From contig NC_092578.1 in NCBI RefSeq assembly GCF_037975245.1, positions 16,312,821-16,376,820 of the forward strand: a stretch of DNA of 64,000 nucleotides, given 5' to 3'. Both the position numbers and the translations under genes were made by a program. Origin of the DNA: Apostichopus japonicus (taxonomy: Eukaryota; Echinodermata; Holothuroidea; Aspidochirotida; Stichopodidae). Positions within the stretch are counted from its first letter, which is position 1. Each line of letters opens with the position of its first letter. A model generated the notes under the pieces. That model was not told where the DNA came from and did no database searches. It was given only the letters and a program-made list of their open reading frames with translations. Shown here one piece after another: positions 9,901-20,200 of this stretch.

Positions 9901-11565
9901 TTGCAACGCTTCTTGCTTTCGCTAATAAAACACCAATAACAAACCATCAAATCCTTGTATCTCCATAGGGACTATGCCTATGCTGTCGGTGGTTTCAATG
10001 GCCTCACCCGGTTAAATACGATGGAACGATGGAAAGCCGGTTTGCCCCAGTGGGAAACCTGTCCGAGTATGTACATACACCGCAGTAATTTCGGTGTGGC
10101 GGTTTTGGATGACATGATATTCGTGATCGGAGGATTCAACGGCATAACAACCATCTACAATGTAGAATGTTATGACCCGGACAACAACGAATGGTAAGAC
10201 ATTTCATATCACCAAATATGAAAATTGTGGTGAGATTTCTTTAAAGGCGAAATAATGTACATTGGAGTCCTTCCATAGATCTGGACGTGAATGGACTGTT
10301 AGGTCTTTTCCCGGATATGAAGAGGGTGGAGGGGGAGGGAGGGAGCCTCAAGTGGGTGAGAAGAGAGACAAGCTGAGGGTGAAAAAATTAAAACTATTTC
10401 AAATATTTCTTTGGTGCTAGTGAAGACATTTTCGAAAGTTGTACAATTTTCGAAAAAGCGAAATAGAACATGGAAGTCTTTAAGCTGATGTATTCATCCG
10501 GTATAAAGGCGAAAGGATGGAAATAAGAAATAGCGGGTGGAATAGCGACTTCCCTATCAATTTCTGGCTTCCTCTCCGTTATCCTAATCACTTCATCACC
10601 CGATATCCCATAACTTATTGGACTGTTGCCTATCTCTGATACAGGCCCCTAGCTTTGAATTTTGAGCACAAATTCGGTAGGGGCACACAGTACTCGGCAG
10701 TAACCTCTCTGTGCGCGAGCATGGCTACGGGTTGAAACTTGAAATGCCCTAACATGGCTGAGATGAACCTACCTACGGATTTCTTCGTTAATATAGTCAC
10801 ATTATATTCACTAAGGCAGGTAAAGCTCCTATAAACAGGTGCATTATTTTTTTGCAAATCATTCAAGTTGATATTCATTTACTTTCTTCATTTGAAAACT
10901 TCAGGTACGATGCTTGTGACATGAACGTATACCGTAGCGCCCTGAGTGTCGGTGTCGTCAACGGACTACCGAACGTGGAAGATTTCACATGGCCACGTGA
11001 CCGTCAACTACCACCGCCGACTCTAACACCGAGTCACGCAAATATGCAACAGGTAGCCGATCTGCAACACGACCACAACAGCGTGGCTGCCGCTGTCATG
11101 CAACAACAGGCTCAGGAGCAAGAACAAAGAGACGGCAGACGACAGCCGCGACAGAATCAACAGCCCGCCCACGAAGCGGAGGAAGAAAACCAAGAGAATG
11201 GAGAAGCGAATCAAGAAGCCGCGGTCGCCGCGGGAAACGGAAGACAAGACGAAGACGAGGAGTTTGAAGATGTTGGAGATGGCGATGACGTGGATGACAG
11301 TGGCGATGATGATGAAGATGAAGATGACGACGACGACGAAGAAGATGGAGACGACGAGGAGGATGATGGAGATGAACTAGAGGAGCAGGTGCAATTTCCG
11401 GAGCGACCTCCTAACGTAAGACGGCATCCTGTGGCAAATGCCATCGTAGCTTTAGCCGCCAATTCAGCGAGCGGTGACTCGGACTCGTCTTCTGACGAGG
11501 ATGGGGGCGCTGCTGATATGGCAATTGAGGGCCAGGATGATGGAAGGGAGGCTCAGCTCCAATGA
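6620..11565 (+). CDS. KLHL10: Kelch-like protein 10-type BTB-BACK-kelch CUL3 adaptor, complete, 5 coding exons
   Basis: Predicted substrate adaptor of a CUL3-RING ubiquitin ligase; vertebrate KLHL10 works in spermatids. Exons 6620-6929, 7669-8515, 9084-9305, 9969-10193 and 10905-11565 sum to 754 aa plus stop. The BTB domain is in residues about 10-110 (LCDVILEVEGKQFPVHRVIL, YFRALFTNGM). The BACK domain follows to about 250 (FMNNIKRHEYIKDSNECKP). Six kelch repeats run about 270-560, each with GG plus spaced Tyr/Trp: IGGWSGGSPTSAIE, VGGFDSNQYF, MGGFDGHTRL, VGGFNGSECL, VGGFNGLTRL and IGGFNGITTIYNVECYD. The RPRLPY linker, GGWSGGSPT and SRRCYVSV are KLHL10-specific among KLHL proteins as I know them. 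Odd: a roughly 190-residue Q-rich then acidic tail. The start is the first ATG in the open frame; M4 is an alternative. Confidence 0.93.
7310..7490 (+). repeat. Copy 2 of the diverged direct repeat, in KLHL10 intron 1
   Basis: Partner of 5465-5640: shared blocks tcttctagctc, aaacggtcatga, gtgacgagtttagtgtgta and aagtcaatggaacaatta in the same order and strand. The copies lie 1.8 kb apart and flank the first coding exon. Confidence 0.5.
7669..8515 (+). CDS. KLHL10: KLHL10 coding exon 2: BACK domain and kelch repeats 1-2 plus start of 3
   Basis: The acceptor tttctatag is followed by codons for GLVDMCCRF, which continues the BTB helix and matches the IVRGCCEFL position of human KLHL10. It runs through BACK and the first two kelch blades to SVER, phase 2. 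The donor is gtaaaa. Confidence 0.92.
9084..9305 (+). CDS. KLHL10: KLHL10 coding exon 3: kelch repeats 3-4
   Basis: Joins as R-YNPQTNQWSLVRAMNHHRSD and continues to GVGVVSFR. The acceptor is gagacag and the donor gtaaga. A minority frame start inside the exon is not the true start; the whole exon is open in the spliced frame. Confidence 0.92.
9640..9735. repeat. Imperfect short repeats around gagtc/ggactc in KLHL10 intron 3
   Basis: Text such as actcgagtccac, gacttgactcag and ggacttggactcgg recurs with small changes. The open frame across it is a by-product of the repeat, not a gene. Confidence 0.4.
9851..9858. promoter_or_regulatory. Perfect palindromic CRE (TGACGTCA) in KLHL10 intron 3
   Basis: A full 8-base CREB/CREM/ATF consensus. 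A single site could be chance; it is noted because two related sites follow within 3.6 kb. Confidence 0.3.
9969..10193 (+). CDS. KLHL10: KLHL10 coding exon 4: kelch repeats 5-6
   Basis: Follows a ctccatag acceptor and reads DYAYAVGGFNGLTRLNTMER then SNFGVAVLDDMIFVIGGFNG. It ends at NEW with donor gtaaga, phase 2. Confidence 0.92.
10905..11565 (+). CDS. KLHL10: KLHL10 coding exon 5: last kelch strand and Q-rich/acidic tail
   Basis: Begins W-YDACDMNVYRSALSVGVVNG, closing the propeller as in KLHL10. From about residue 565 the sequence is low complexity: Gln-rich (MQQQAQEQEQRDGRRQPRQ), then an Asp/Glu block over about residues 649-695, then a Ser/Asp segment SGDSDSSSDEDGG. TGA is at 11563. The tail has no counterpart that I know in vertebrate KLHL10. 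Confidence 0.9.
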
Positions 11566-12119
11566 CTAGGGAAGTGGATTGTCATTCGTTTGGCGTTAGC
11601 GATTCTGGAAAACGCGACAAGTAATGCAAGTTTCATACTCAGATATCTAGACGAATAGAAGAAGGGGCAAAAATTTACTCCCCAAAGGTAACAAAGACAA
11701 ATTGATATTTGGAAAATGATATTTGGAAATCTACTTGGCAGCCTATCCATCGGTTTTATTGACTTTCTGTGCATATGGAGATATGCAAGTATGGTCAAAA
11801 ATACCTCACAACTGCTTGTCTTTTATGCGTGAATTTATGACTAAAAGTTGACGATAATATAACATACAATATCACGTCTAAACGATATGTTATATATTAA
11901 CAGTATTAATATGTATATATTAATTTGATCTCCATTGAGGAGATTTTAGGTTCTTAAATTTGAACGCCAAGCGAATGACAATTTTAACCTAATCACCTAT
12001 CTGCAATTTCCTGATTTCTTACTATTTTGACTTCACCAAACTATTGCGTTTTCTTTTTCTTTTTTGAAAATGAAATCTAGATAGAGCCTAGCAAATACTG
12101 TCGTCTGCTACTACTCGGA

Positions 12120-12127
12120 TGACGTCA
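12120..12127. promoter_or_regulatory. Perfect palindromic CRE (TGACGTCA) between KLHL10 and TMEM249
   Basis: Full CREB/CREM consensus about 1.3 kb upstream of the TMEM249 start. Function is inferred only from the motif. Confidence 0.3.
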
Positions 12128-12471
12128 TTTAATTAATTGAAATGACTTCTTTGGTGTGTGTTTAAACATGATTGAAGATATACTCACCTCACCACAGGTG
12201 TATCACGGAGTATTTTCAGATTCGAAACCGCGTATACACACATTTAAAAATATTTGCATGTTTTTCATTTGTTGTTTTGCAAAGATATATTGATTGTGAA
12301 TTTCACATTCGATATCAGTTTTGTAAATATTGGGAAATGTTTTGATTTTGTCTCACATTAATGTTTATTTTCCTTATATATACGAGAACAATTCCATTTG
12401 CAATTTGTTATAATTTTCTTCAAATTTAAATTATGAATGTCAATCAACCTTATCAAACTTATTTTTGAAGA

Positions 12472-12477
12472 AATAAA
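12472..12477 (+). promoter_or_regulatory. Likely KLHL10 poly(A) signal (AATAAA)
   Basis: Canonical hexamer about 900 bases past the stop, at the end of a continuous AT-rich stretch. Confidence 0.5.
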
Positions 12478-13385
12478 AGGAAACCTCCCGGAAAGAATTA
12501 TAGTGATGATGTTTTTACTTTCTTGACTTTAAACCGGTCGCTTGCAGTGGATTGTGGGTAAACTGTTCGAAATCTCAAGAGTGCAATTGGTCAAAAGTTT
12601 AGCAGAAGGTATAGTCATGTATATATTGCTTTCATCTGTTGTCGAAACCTTTTCTATAACCATGATTTGAAACTATAAGTTAAACGTTCATCATGGACTG
12701 CAATGCTCCCAAAATGTGCTAGATATCATAGTCTATAAAAGAAATTCACCCAGGCCCAAACTTTCAACAAGCATTTGCTCTCCAACCCCAAGCCTGAGCG
12801 TATAGGATTGCTATGATGTGGTGCGTTATACTGAAGAGTTGGACCTTTATACCAAACACTGCGCGAGGGGCCTATATTTGGTATGCATAAGTGCTCTTAT
12901 ATACAAAATGTTGCGAACGAACGGTTCTTTTGATGCTATTCCGAGCAAAAGTACAGTACTCTTCTATACAGGGTTATAAATTCTACTATATATCACGAAT
13001 AGTATCTCCATGGATATGGCTTCGATGTATATATGTATCATTGGCCCATATGTATGTCTTTGCCTTTCCACATACTGACATACGCCACACACACACGGTG
13101 GCCAGCCTGTAGGCAAGAGCGGAATTCATTGCGTACTTCACACTGGTATGCGCGCTCGACATGTGACGAATGAAAACATAACTTTCCAACGCACTTTATA
13201 CATCGCGTTAGACCGCAATATACCCCATAGATTACAAATATGCGCGTGTGATAAGACGTAAGGTATTTTATGTGCAGCGTCTATAATGTTGTATACACCA
13301 TTTTCGTTGCACAAGAAAACTTAGTTTTCGGCGGGAATTAAAGATTGAGTTTCGATTTTCTATATTTGAGTTTCTTTTTCATAAC

Positions 13386-13393
13386 TGACGTAA
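13386..13393 (+). promoter_or_regulatory. CRE-like TGACGTAA just upstream of the TMEM249 start
   Basis: Lies 18 bases before the ATG, within a short palindromic context (gacgtaacgtc). CREM-type sites close to the start are typical of mammalian spermatid genes. Here the link is inference. Confidence 0.35.
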
Positions 13394-13410
13394 CGTCCCT
13401 GTCATTTCAA

Positions 13411-13543
13411 ATGTCAAATGACAGGAAAATCGTCGGTATATTTGGAACATGGGACTACTCATTTTGGGCAAAGCCGGAAGATATTTTCCAAGCCCGTTTG
13501 GAGAAAAATCCTATATTTCCGTTCGAGGAGACTGAGGAGAACC
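13411..13543 (+). CDS. TMEM249: TMEM249 coding exon 1: cytosolic N-terminus
   Basis: Encodes MSNDRKIVGIFGTWDYSFWA and a charged stretch ending EETEEN. The donor is gtaagt, phase 1. The frame is open upstream of the ATG, but only non-Met codons lie there. Confidence 0.75.
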
Positions 13544-16500
13544 GTAAGTAGCTTTTGACCTATATCGGCCTAGCCCGAGTTCTGCTGTACAATGGTGACT
13601 AGCCTACCAGGTAGTTTATTTTATTTGTAGGTGTCGATGGGGGAGGAGGGTACTTATATGGCATAATTTACCTAATAAACCAACTATGTTCAAACATTAC
13701 GGAGGGTCGATATTCTCTTAACGACTTGAACGGTCCATTCACCTCTGTAGTCACAACATTATGCTACCGAGAAAGTTCGCATCTTCACTGGAACTTCTCT
13801 ATATGAATTGAATAGTTCTAGAGTGTATGATAATTAGAAATAAACGCCTGATTCATATCTCTTGTGCAATGCATGAATGCATGAGCTTCGGTGGCGAACG
13901 AACTTCCGACCACCTTCTACAGGCCACGTGCATTTCCAGGGGGGGGGGGGGAGGGGGTGCGTCTAGATAAATAGGGTACACCGTCGACAAATATTCTGTT
14001 TCTGTTAGGTACTCGTTAAAAACCCCTCTCGGGTATCACAACGAGGATGTTGGTGCGCAGCGCAGCAGTGCTAATAACAATGCGTGGGTAATCTTGTCTT
14101 AAACACCTCAAGACTAGGGCTCTCTTTAACGGCCGAGGATTGTGTATTCCAGTCTTTTATAGTCCTAGGATAGAAACTATACTAAAAGGCACGATGACTA
14201 CGTGGAATTTGTGTACAGATTGAGGAGTTGATATACTTACATCTGCTTTAAGGCAAGGAACCACATCTTTATTTTCCTGTCTCACCTCATCTATAAACAG
14301 ATTACGAATATGAGTTCATATCCATCTGGTTCTGGTTTTCTCTGGCTACCATCGCTGCAGCTCTGGTCATCGGTGGCATTGTGATGTTGGCTGTTCGGAA
14401 CCCAATGGTAGGTAATTCCAGTTTATCGTAAAGAATTTCGTGAAACAGTTAAAAGGATATTTGTCATTTTATTGGTAGTTGTGTCAACAATCCTCACACC
14501 GATACATATGAAGATATATAAGAACTTCAGCGTAACTTTCATTCTCCATATGGCGTATATAACCTTCGACTTAATCGTAAATTTATATACTTTGTATAAG
14601 TCATTACGCAAAGGAAATTACACCATAGCAGCTTTGAAACGTTTGTGTCCAGGCTATCACGAGATAAATGTTTGCATATCAGCAAACCAGAAACAAGAAA
14701 AGTGACCATGGGAAGTAATATAATATAATAACCTATTTGATAATACTTGATAATACTACTAAAAAATAAGACTATAACGAGATTCCAAATAGCGACCTCA
14801 CAAAAATATAAACATATCCGTTTTTTGCATGAGTTCTGTATCGACTATGAACCGTCCATCAAAATATTGGTCCCAGTAACTGTTCACGAGGTTCGATCTG
14901 CTCTCCACGCCCTTGGACGGGAGCATGGGGGTGGGGGAGGGGCTACCAGGCAGAATCAATATTATATCTTTCTTGCAAACTGTTTAACCAGGAATCACTG
15001 ATAGCTGCAATTTTATTCAATACAACCAGGAAAACGGCAGGGAATTAATTTCCAGAAAATATCTGTTCTTGTATTGCTATGATTTTTGCTCTCTCAAATT
15101 ATTAAGAGAGCTTGATGAGCCCATCAATGGCTCGTTGTGAACTTACCCACGCGATGTTTTAGTTTTCATCGACCATTATACTGCAGCTGATTTGGTTTAT
15201 TTACGTTATGAAAATATTGTATGTTTATGTCTATTCTTATTTGTTGTTTCTTTATTTCTATTGAACCATAGAGCTATCTGGTCTGTTGTATTATCTGTGT
15301 TCTTGTTTCGGCCTACACGGCGTATGTTTATCAGGGCAAACGGAAAGTCGTGATTGACCATGACAATGACTCTTACACCTTCTATCGAAAAGGAAGACGG
15401 ATATATACTGGTCACGTCCATAATATCTACATACGCCTTGTTGGACAGAAAGGAGGTGAGGTATTTCAAAATAGACAGGGACGTAGAGAGCCAGGTCGCA
15501 CCCCCCCCCCCCGTCCAGTTTTGTCACCGGACCACTTCTTAAAGTTTAATATAATCTAATCTTAAGTATATTTATGAAAATGAGAATAAACTATTCTTTA
15601 CTCCATATGTCACAGGACCCCTAAAGTGACCCCGGGCTTCAGGGATGACCCCCCCCCCCTCTGAACCCCCTTTCGCCGTGCAGGCCTGTAAATATAGGAG
15701 CGTTTATGCACTATTAAACACAGCTGGGAGAAAGGGGGTAACATGTAGCAGTCTGATACAACCTATAACTGTTGAATTGTAATTATCGCCTATGTTATGT
15801 TATATTATAACACGTCTCGTTACGTTTCTTTACGTTACGCTAGGTTACATCGGTAACTTTCTTATGCTGTTACCACGCCTTACCTTATATTTGGTTACGC
15901 TACGTGACGTTACGTGATGTTACGTTAAGTAACGTTATTGTACGTTCATTACATGACAGTCACCGTACATTTCATTTATATATACGGTGCCTTTCAATCA
16001 TAAGGTCCTGAGTTCGAGTCACTCCAATATTAATGTATGTCGTCCAGTTACAGAGTTGTTGACAATTGACAATCCATAACCATGAACGTTAAATATGAAT
16101 CTAAGATATTGACTTCGGTCAGCTTGCGGCTTTGATAAGCCATGATGATGGCTTCTTCTCGAGTTCCTGCTTGCAGGAGGATCGAAAAATACATATACTT
16201 ACGACATCTCTTGATAACTTTCTTGCAGGTAACGGTGAGATTTACTACAAGGTGGTTTTGAATGGTTTCAATCTAGAGGTACAAGCGTTATCATCTTCGA
16301 CTCTTCGATGTGAGGTAAAATAATGTGTTTTGGATTCATAATTTGAGAGTTTATCAGGAACGGCGGATCGTCTGTGGCGTCATAACTTAAGCTGTGACTT
16401 AATTATGGAAATATGACCATCATTGTTATAATACATTTAACTCACCTATCATCGATATATATATGATGCCAAAATCCATGTCCTACCCATGGTGCGCCCC

Positions 16501-17214
16501 CTGAATTACGGTGAAAGGAGAAGGATGGGAGGGATGGGGAGGTAAGGTGAGGAGAAGAATATAAATTTCTTAGAAGAAGTAACATATTGCCACTTGACGT
16601 TCTCAATCCTTATTTTAATCTGAAATTTGCATTGGAGTTTTTTTTCTTGCAACATTACATAAAAATTCTTGATACAAATCGTATCAATTGTACAGATTTT
16701 CGCTAAGGCTATAAAGCAGCTGGGGTCGACATATAATGTATTTGCTGCCTACGGAAAATTTCTTGTACTCAATCCTCGGAAGTGGCACAACACTAAAAGA
16801 CATGTCCCTTGAAAAGGGAATGCTGTATACTATATGGTAAGAAAGAGACCAGAAAGCTGAACATGCGTATGTCCTCCTGTCATGTTGAAATATGCTATAG
16901 GCCCACAAACTCCCCCAGAGTATTCATATATGTTCTTCCTTGCCATAAGCTTCTCCTTGCCGCACTATTATAGTTTTGGAAACATTTTCGTGGATCGTAG
17001 ATATTCGGCCCGCGTGCCGCATCTTGCCCCCCCCCCCACCCCCACACTTTCCCCGTTCACACTTCTTTCCCATCTTCTGAGGATAATTACTTTCTGCCAA
17101 CATTTCTGGCATTATTATTCACAGAAATTGGAGAAGCTGGGACGAAGGTTAGCAACAAGACTGAATTTGAACTTTTTTGATTGGACGGACAGATCTACTC
17201 GTCATATCCTTTAA
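13411..17214 (+). CDS. TMEM249: TMEM249-like small membrane protein (CatSper-associated family), complete, 5 coding exons
   Basis: Exons 13411-13543, 14301-14407, 15272-15455, 16229-16314 and 17125-17214 sum to 199 aa plus TAA. Two hydrophobic helices are clear: residues about 52-76 (WFWFSLATIAAALVIGGIVM) and about 81-100 (SYLVCCIICVLVSAYTAYVY). After them comes a probably cytosolic beta-rich domain with SYTFYRKGRRIYTGHVHNIY, then GEIYYKVVLNGFNLE and LGRRLATRLNLNFFDW. The RIYTGxxHNIYIRL and LNxNFFDW motifs are those I associate with TMEM249, a CatSper channel auxiliary subunit of the sperm flagellum. That identification is from memory of the family, so it is slightly less secure than the gene model. 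The first ATG in the open first exon was used. It follows KLHL10 on the same strand. Confidence 0.78.
14301..14407 (+). CDS. TMEM249: TMEM249 coding exon 2: first transmembrane helix
   Basis: A 107-base exon after a tataaacag acceptor, encoding HYEYEFISIWFWF and then the Ala/Ile/Val-rich helix, ending AVRNPM with donor gtaggt, phase 0. Confidence 0.75.
15272..15455 (+). CDS. TMEM249: TMEM249 coding exon 3: second transmembrane helix and RIYTG motif
   Basis: Starts SYLVCCIICVLV after a gaaccatag acceptor and ends LVGQKGG, phase 1, donor gtgagg. It carries VVIDHDNDSYTFYRKGRRIY, the best family signature in the protein. Confidence 0.78.
15790..15960. repeat. GTTACG-rich low-complexity tract in TMEM249 intron 3
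   Basis: Degenerate repeats of cgttacg/ttacgtta with no fixed period over about 170 bases. Confidence 0.4.
15985..16165 (+). mobile_element. tRNA-derived SINE-like element, copy A
   Basis: Contains a B-box-like ggtcctgagttcgagtcact (16004-16023), followed by about 140 bases that recur in inverted orientation at 39770-39910 (shared blocks cgtccagttacagagttgtt, gacaattgacaatc, gacttcggtcagct, ggctttgataagcca). The A box is poorly preserved. Confidence 0.55.
16229..16314 (+). CDS. TMEM249: TMEM249 coding exon 4
   Basis: The acceptor ttcttgcag leads to GNGEIYYKVVLNGFNLEVQA; the exon ends RCE with donor gtaaaa, phase 0. Confidence 0.72.
17125..17214 (+). CDS. TMEM249: TMEM249 coding exon 5 with stop
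   Basis: After attcacag, 29 codons KLEKLGRRLATRLNLNFFDW to HIL, then TAA. Basic residues alternate with hydrophobic ones, as in the family C-terminus. Confidence 0.75.
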   Translation, partial: KLEKLGRRLATRLNLNFFDWTDRSTRHIL

Positions 17215-20200
17215 AGATCATCAGTATGCCCTGAAAATATGAAGGATTATCTCGTAAACGGAATATAGTTATTTAGATGATGTCGTTCGCAATAGGTAGG
17301 GCTAAGCAGTGGGTTATGCCTTCCACATTCAGTCGGGGGGGGGGGGGGAATGGTCAGTTCGGTTTTTTTTTTACATTCATGGGACGAATTAGAGCCCTGC
17401 TACGGATGTGTACGTCCTTTTAAACCTCACACACACACGTTTAAAGCTTTTTATAATAGCACAGCCTTGCTCTTTGACCATTCGACGTCTAATGCTTTTA
17501 GTTTTTAGCTCAACTGAAAGCTTTCAGTGCTTGGAGAATTTACTTTAATTTCGATTGCGAGTATACGTCCCGTCAGTATTGTATGACATCTACGCGTTCA
17601 GCAATCGTGTAGTGACATGTTCTTTATTTCATCTGTCGTCAGACTCGGATCATGCATGATTTTCTTTTAAAGAAACGAAAAAAGGGATTGTGGCCCTAAG
17701 AGGTACTTGAAGCAGTCTCCTCATGAGAGAGGTCGAATACTGCACGAAATCCTTTCACTAATGTTTAAAGAATTGCAAATTCGAGACGAAAACATTCGAA
17801 GTTCACCGGTATTATACTAAGAACAAAGAAAATAATCTATCTTACTTTGGTGAAACCAAGGAGCGGGCCGCTCCTCGCCTTCTGAAAGTTTCACCATACA
17901 AGACCAAAATATGTTCCTGTTTCCTGGATCACAAATAAATTAGCCTCTGGGCTGTACTTGAGCTAGATGGTGGAAATACAACTAATAACATACTTTCTTC
18001 TATTTCGGGTCACGAAACAGGTGTCTTCCTCTAAAACTAGCTGGTTGAACATTTCAATAAAACGATTGCCGCCAATTTGAAAAGCAATCACGTTTGGGAA
18101 TATACAAACACTAGTCAATCATCGATATGGGAATTGTATTGAACCAGAAATATTTTCAAGTGAACACAGCATGGTCATATCGAATGTGTTCGCAATCCCT
18201 ATAGGAATGTTTGCTTTAAATGGAATTAATTTGATACCATGTCTTGCTATTAATACTATCCACACACACATGCATACATAAGTTCTGCACCTTAAGATCT
18301 GCATAACATCCTCACAGACTTTTTGTACCACGAAGATATGTTTTTTCTTTAAATTTGGTGATATTATGTCATTATATTAAGGCATCTGACAATAGAAGAT
18401 TGAATGATGTCACCGGGGCAATAATTCAGCTACTATTTCCTCTGTTGTTCTTAATAATATTTCGATATTTTATCCACAGTGGAAAACAAATATTACTATT
18501 TATAAATAAATATTACTAGTTGTATTTTGATGAAGTTGTAACCACAGAGAACTCATACAGCCAAAGCAAACATTGCAAATGTGTCAGGATCCAATGATAA
18601 AATCAACAAGAAGATTATAATTCGCCTAAGAAAGGTTTCGGAAGACCATCTAAACTCGTCGCTTAAAATAAAATTGTTGTGTAGACCGGAAAAATCGGTA
18701 AGGATTTGACGTAACAATTGACTTCTTATTTCCTTGACCAATCAGAACATGTTATTCGGCATCGTTGTCCGTATGTTTCCAAGACGTCTACTTTGGCGGG
18801 AATCGGGTCAACTGCGTAAACATTGGACAAATTTGAATACGAATAACTAATGGATTAATGTGTCACGTCAGAATGATATAACTGCACAATATACCCACGT
18901 TGCGATGACTGAAAACAGTTCTGGAACGCGACGAAACTGGATCATCAAAGTGTATGCAAAGATGAAAGAAAGAATAAAGGAGGGGTTGAAGAATAAACTT
19001 TAAGCTGTTTAAGAGAAGTTTTGGCAAATTAAGTCAAAATCGTGTGTTTTTCACCTTTGAACCAGATGAAATCAACCGTTCATAAACAGGGTTGTTAAAG
19101 TTGTAGATAGAACGTAAAAAATGTAAGTTAAAACGCACGTCTTTCGCTGGTTTTTCTTCTTCCCTTAATTGTTAACTGTGTACACCATGCATAAATTGGT
19201 CACATTTACGCTAAAACGGGTGTTACAGAAAAACAAAAATACATTACATGAATACCGCCATCAGTTCAGACACAGCGGCCGTTTGATGAGTTGGGTATAT
19301 GTGTGTGTATAGAAATTACCACTATCTTTGACATACAGAGTAATTAAAACCATACGATTTATCGTGAACCACACTGGGTTGACTAAAGTGACTCATTAAT
19401 GGTTTCAAGCATCACTGCAAAGATGTGTATCGTTCTTATATCGATTTTTATCTCTAAACAATAGTCTTCTTGAAAAATTGTAGCCATTATTCGCAGAACA
19501 CCTGGAAGCAATAAATACGCATTAAAGCAACATATTGAAATTAGTTTTCTATGATGCATTTACCTATTTATGCAAAAAGATAAAATATATTCTGTTTTTG
19601 TAGATGTCTTGCATATGGTAAATGTTTTTACCCCCTTGCTGGTGTGTTGCTACATAAATTAAATCATTATTTTTTATCATAAATTATGATGACTTATGTT
19701 AATATTTGAGAGAATAAGCTTAGCCATTGATGTTGAATTAAATTCTGGTCATTACATTCAGATGACGTAAGCGTTTTGTACTCGAATTTTCAGTTATTCG
19801 GAAGTATGGGAAACCATCCTTATCAGACTTCGACAAGAAAAAAACCCATATTTCATTACAACCGGTTCCAGCCCCCGTCTTCCAATCCCGCTAGCCCCCT
19901 CTCAAAACTATACTCTTCCCGCGTTCTAATATACAGAAGTATGAAAACCTAGAATTCAAACTAAACTGGACAGAATTATGCCATACAATAAATTAATTGC
20001 CTCAGTTATGCCGTTGTTAGCCTTACCCTTTTGAAGATCCATGTCGCTTTTAAGAGACAATTTACAGCCAAACAGGAGTTGGCAGCTTGTTTAATTAACT
20101 TGTTCATAGCATTATCTTGATTCAAGATATATGAACTTATCACCTTCATCACGAATGATAAACTAAGTGATCTGCACATTTGAAGCATAATATCACAAGG

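Larger units (their letters stand above)
11566..13410. other. KLHL10 3' UTR and spacer to TMEM249
   Basis: AT-rich sequence with no coding exon recognised. The first roughly 900 bases probably form the KLHL10 3' UTR, ending after AATAAA at 12472. The remainder, to 13410, should hold the TMEM249 promoter. Confidence 0.55.

Noticed and set aside
11023-11462. Open frames on both strands under the KLHL10 last exon (Ser-rich, Met/Lys-rich)
   Set aside because: They are shadows of the acidic and Gln-rich repeats of the real reading frame; poly-Ser and Met-Lys runs are the expected by-products of GAT/GAC/GAA repeats.
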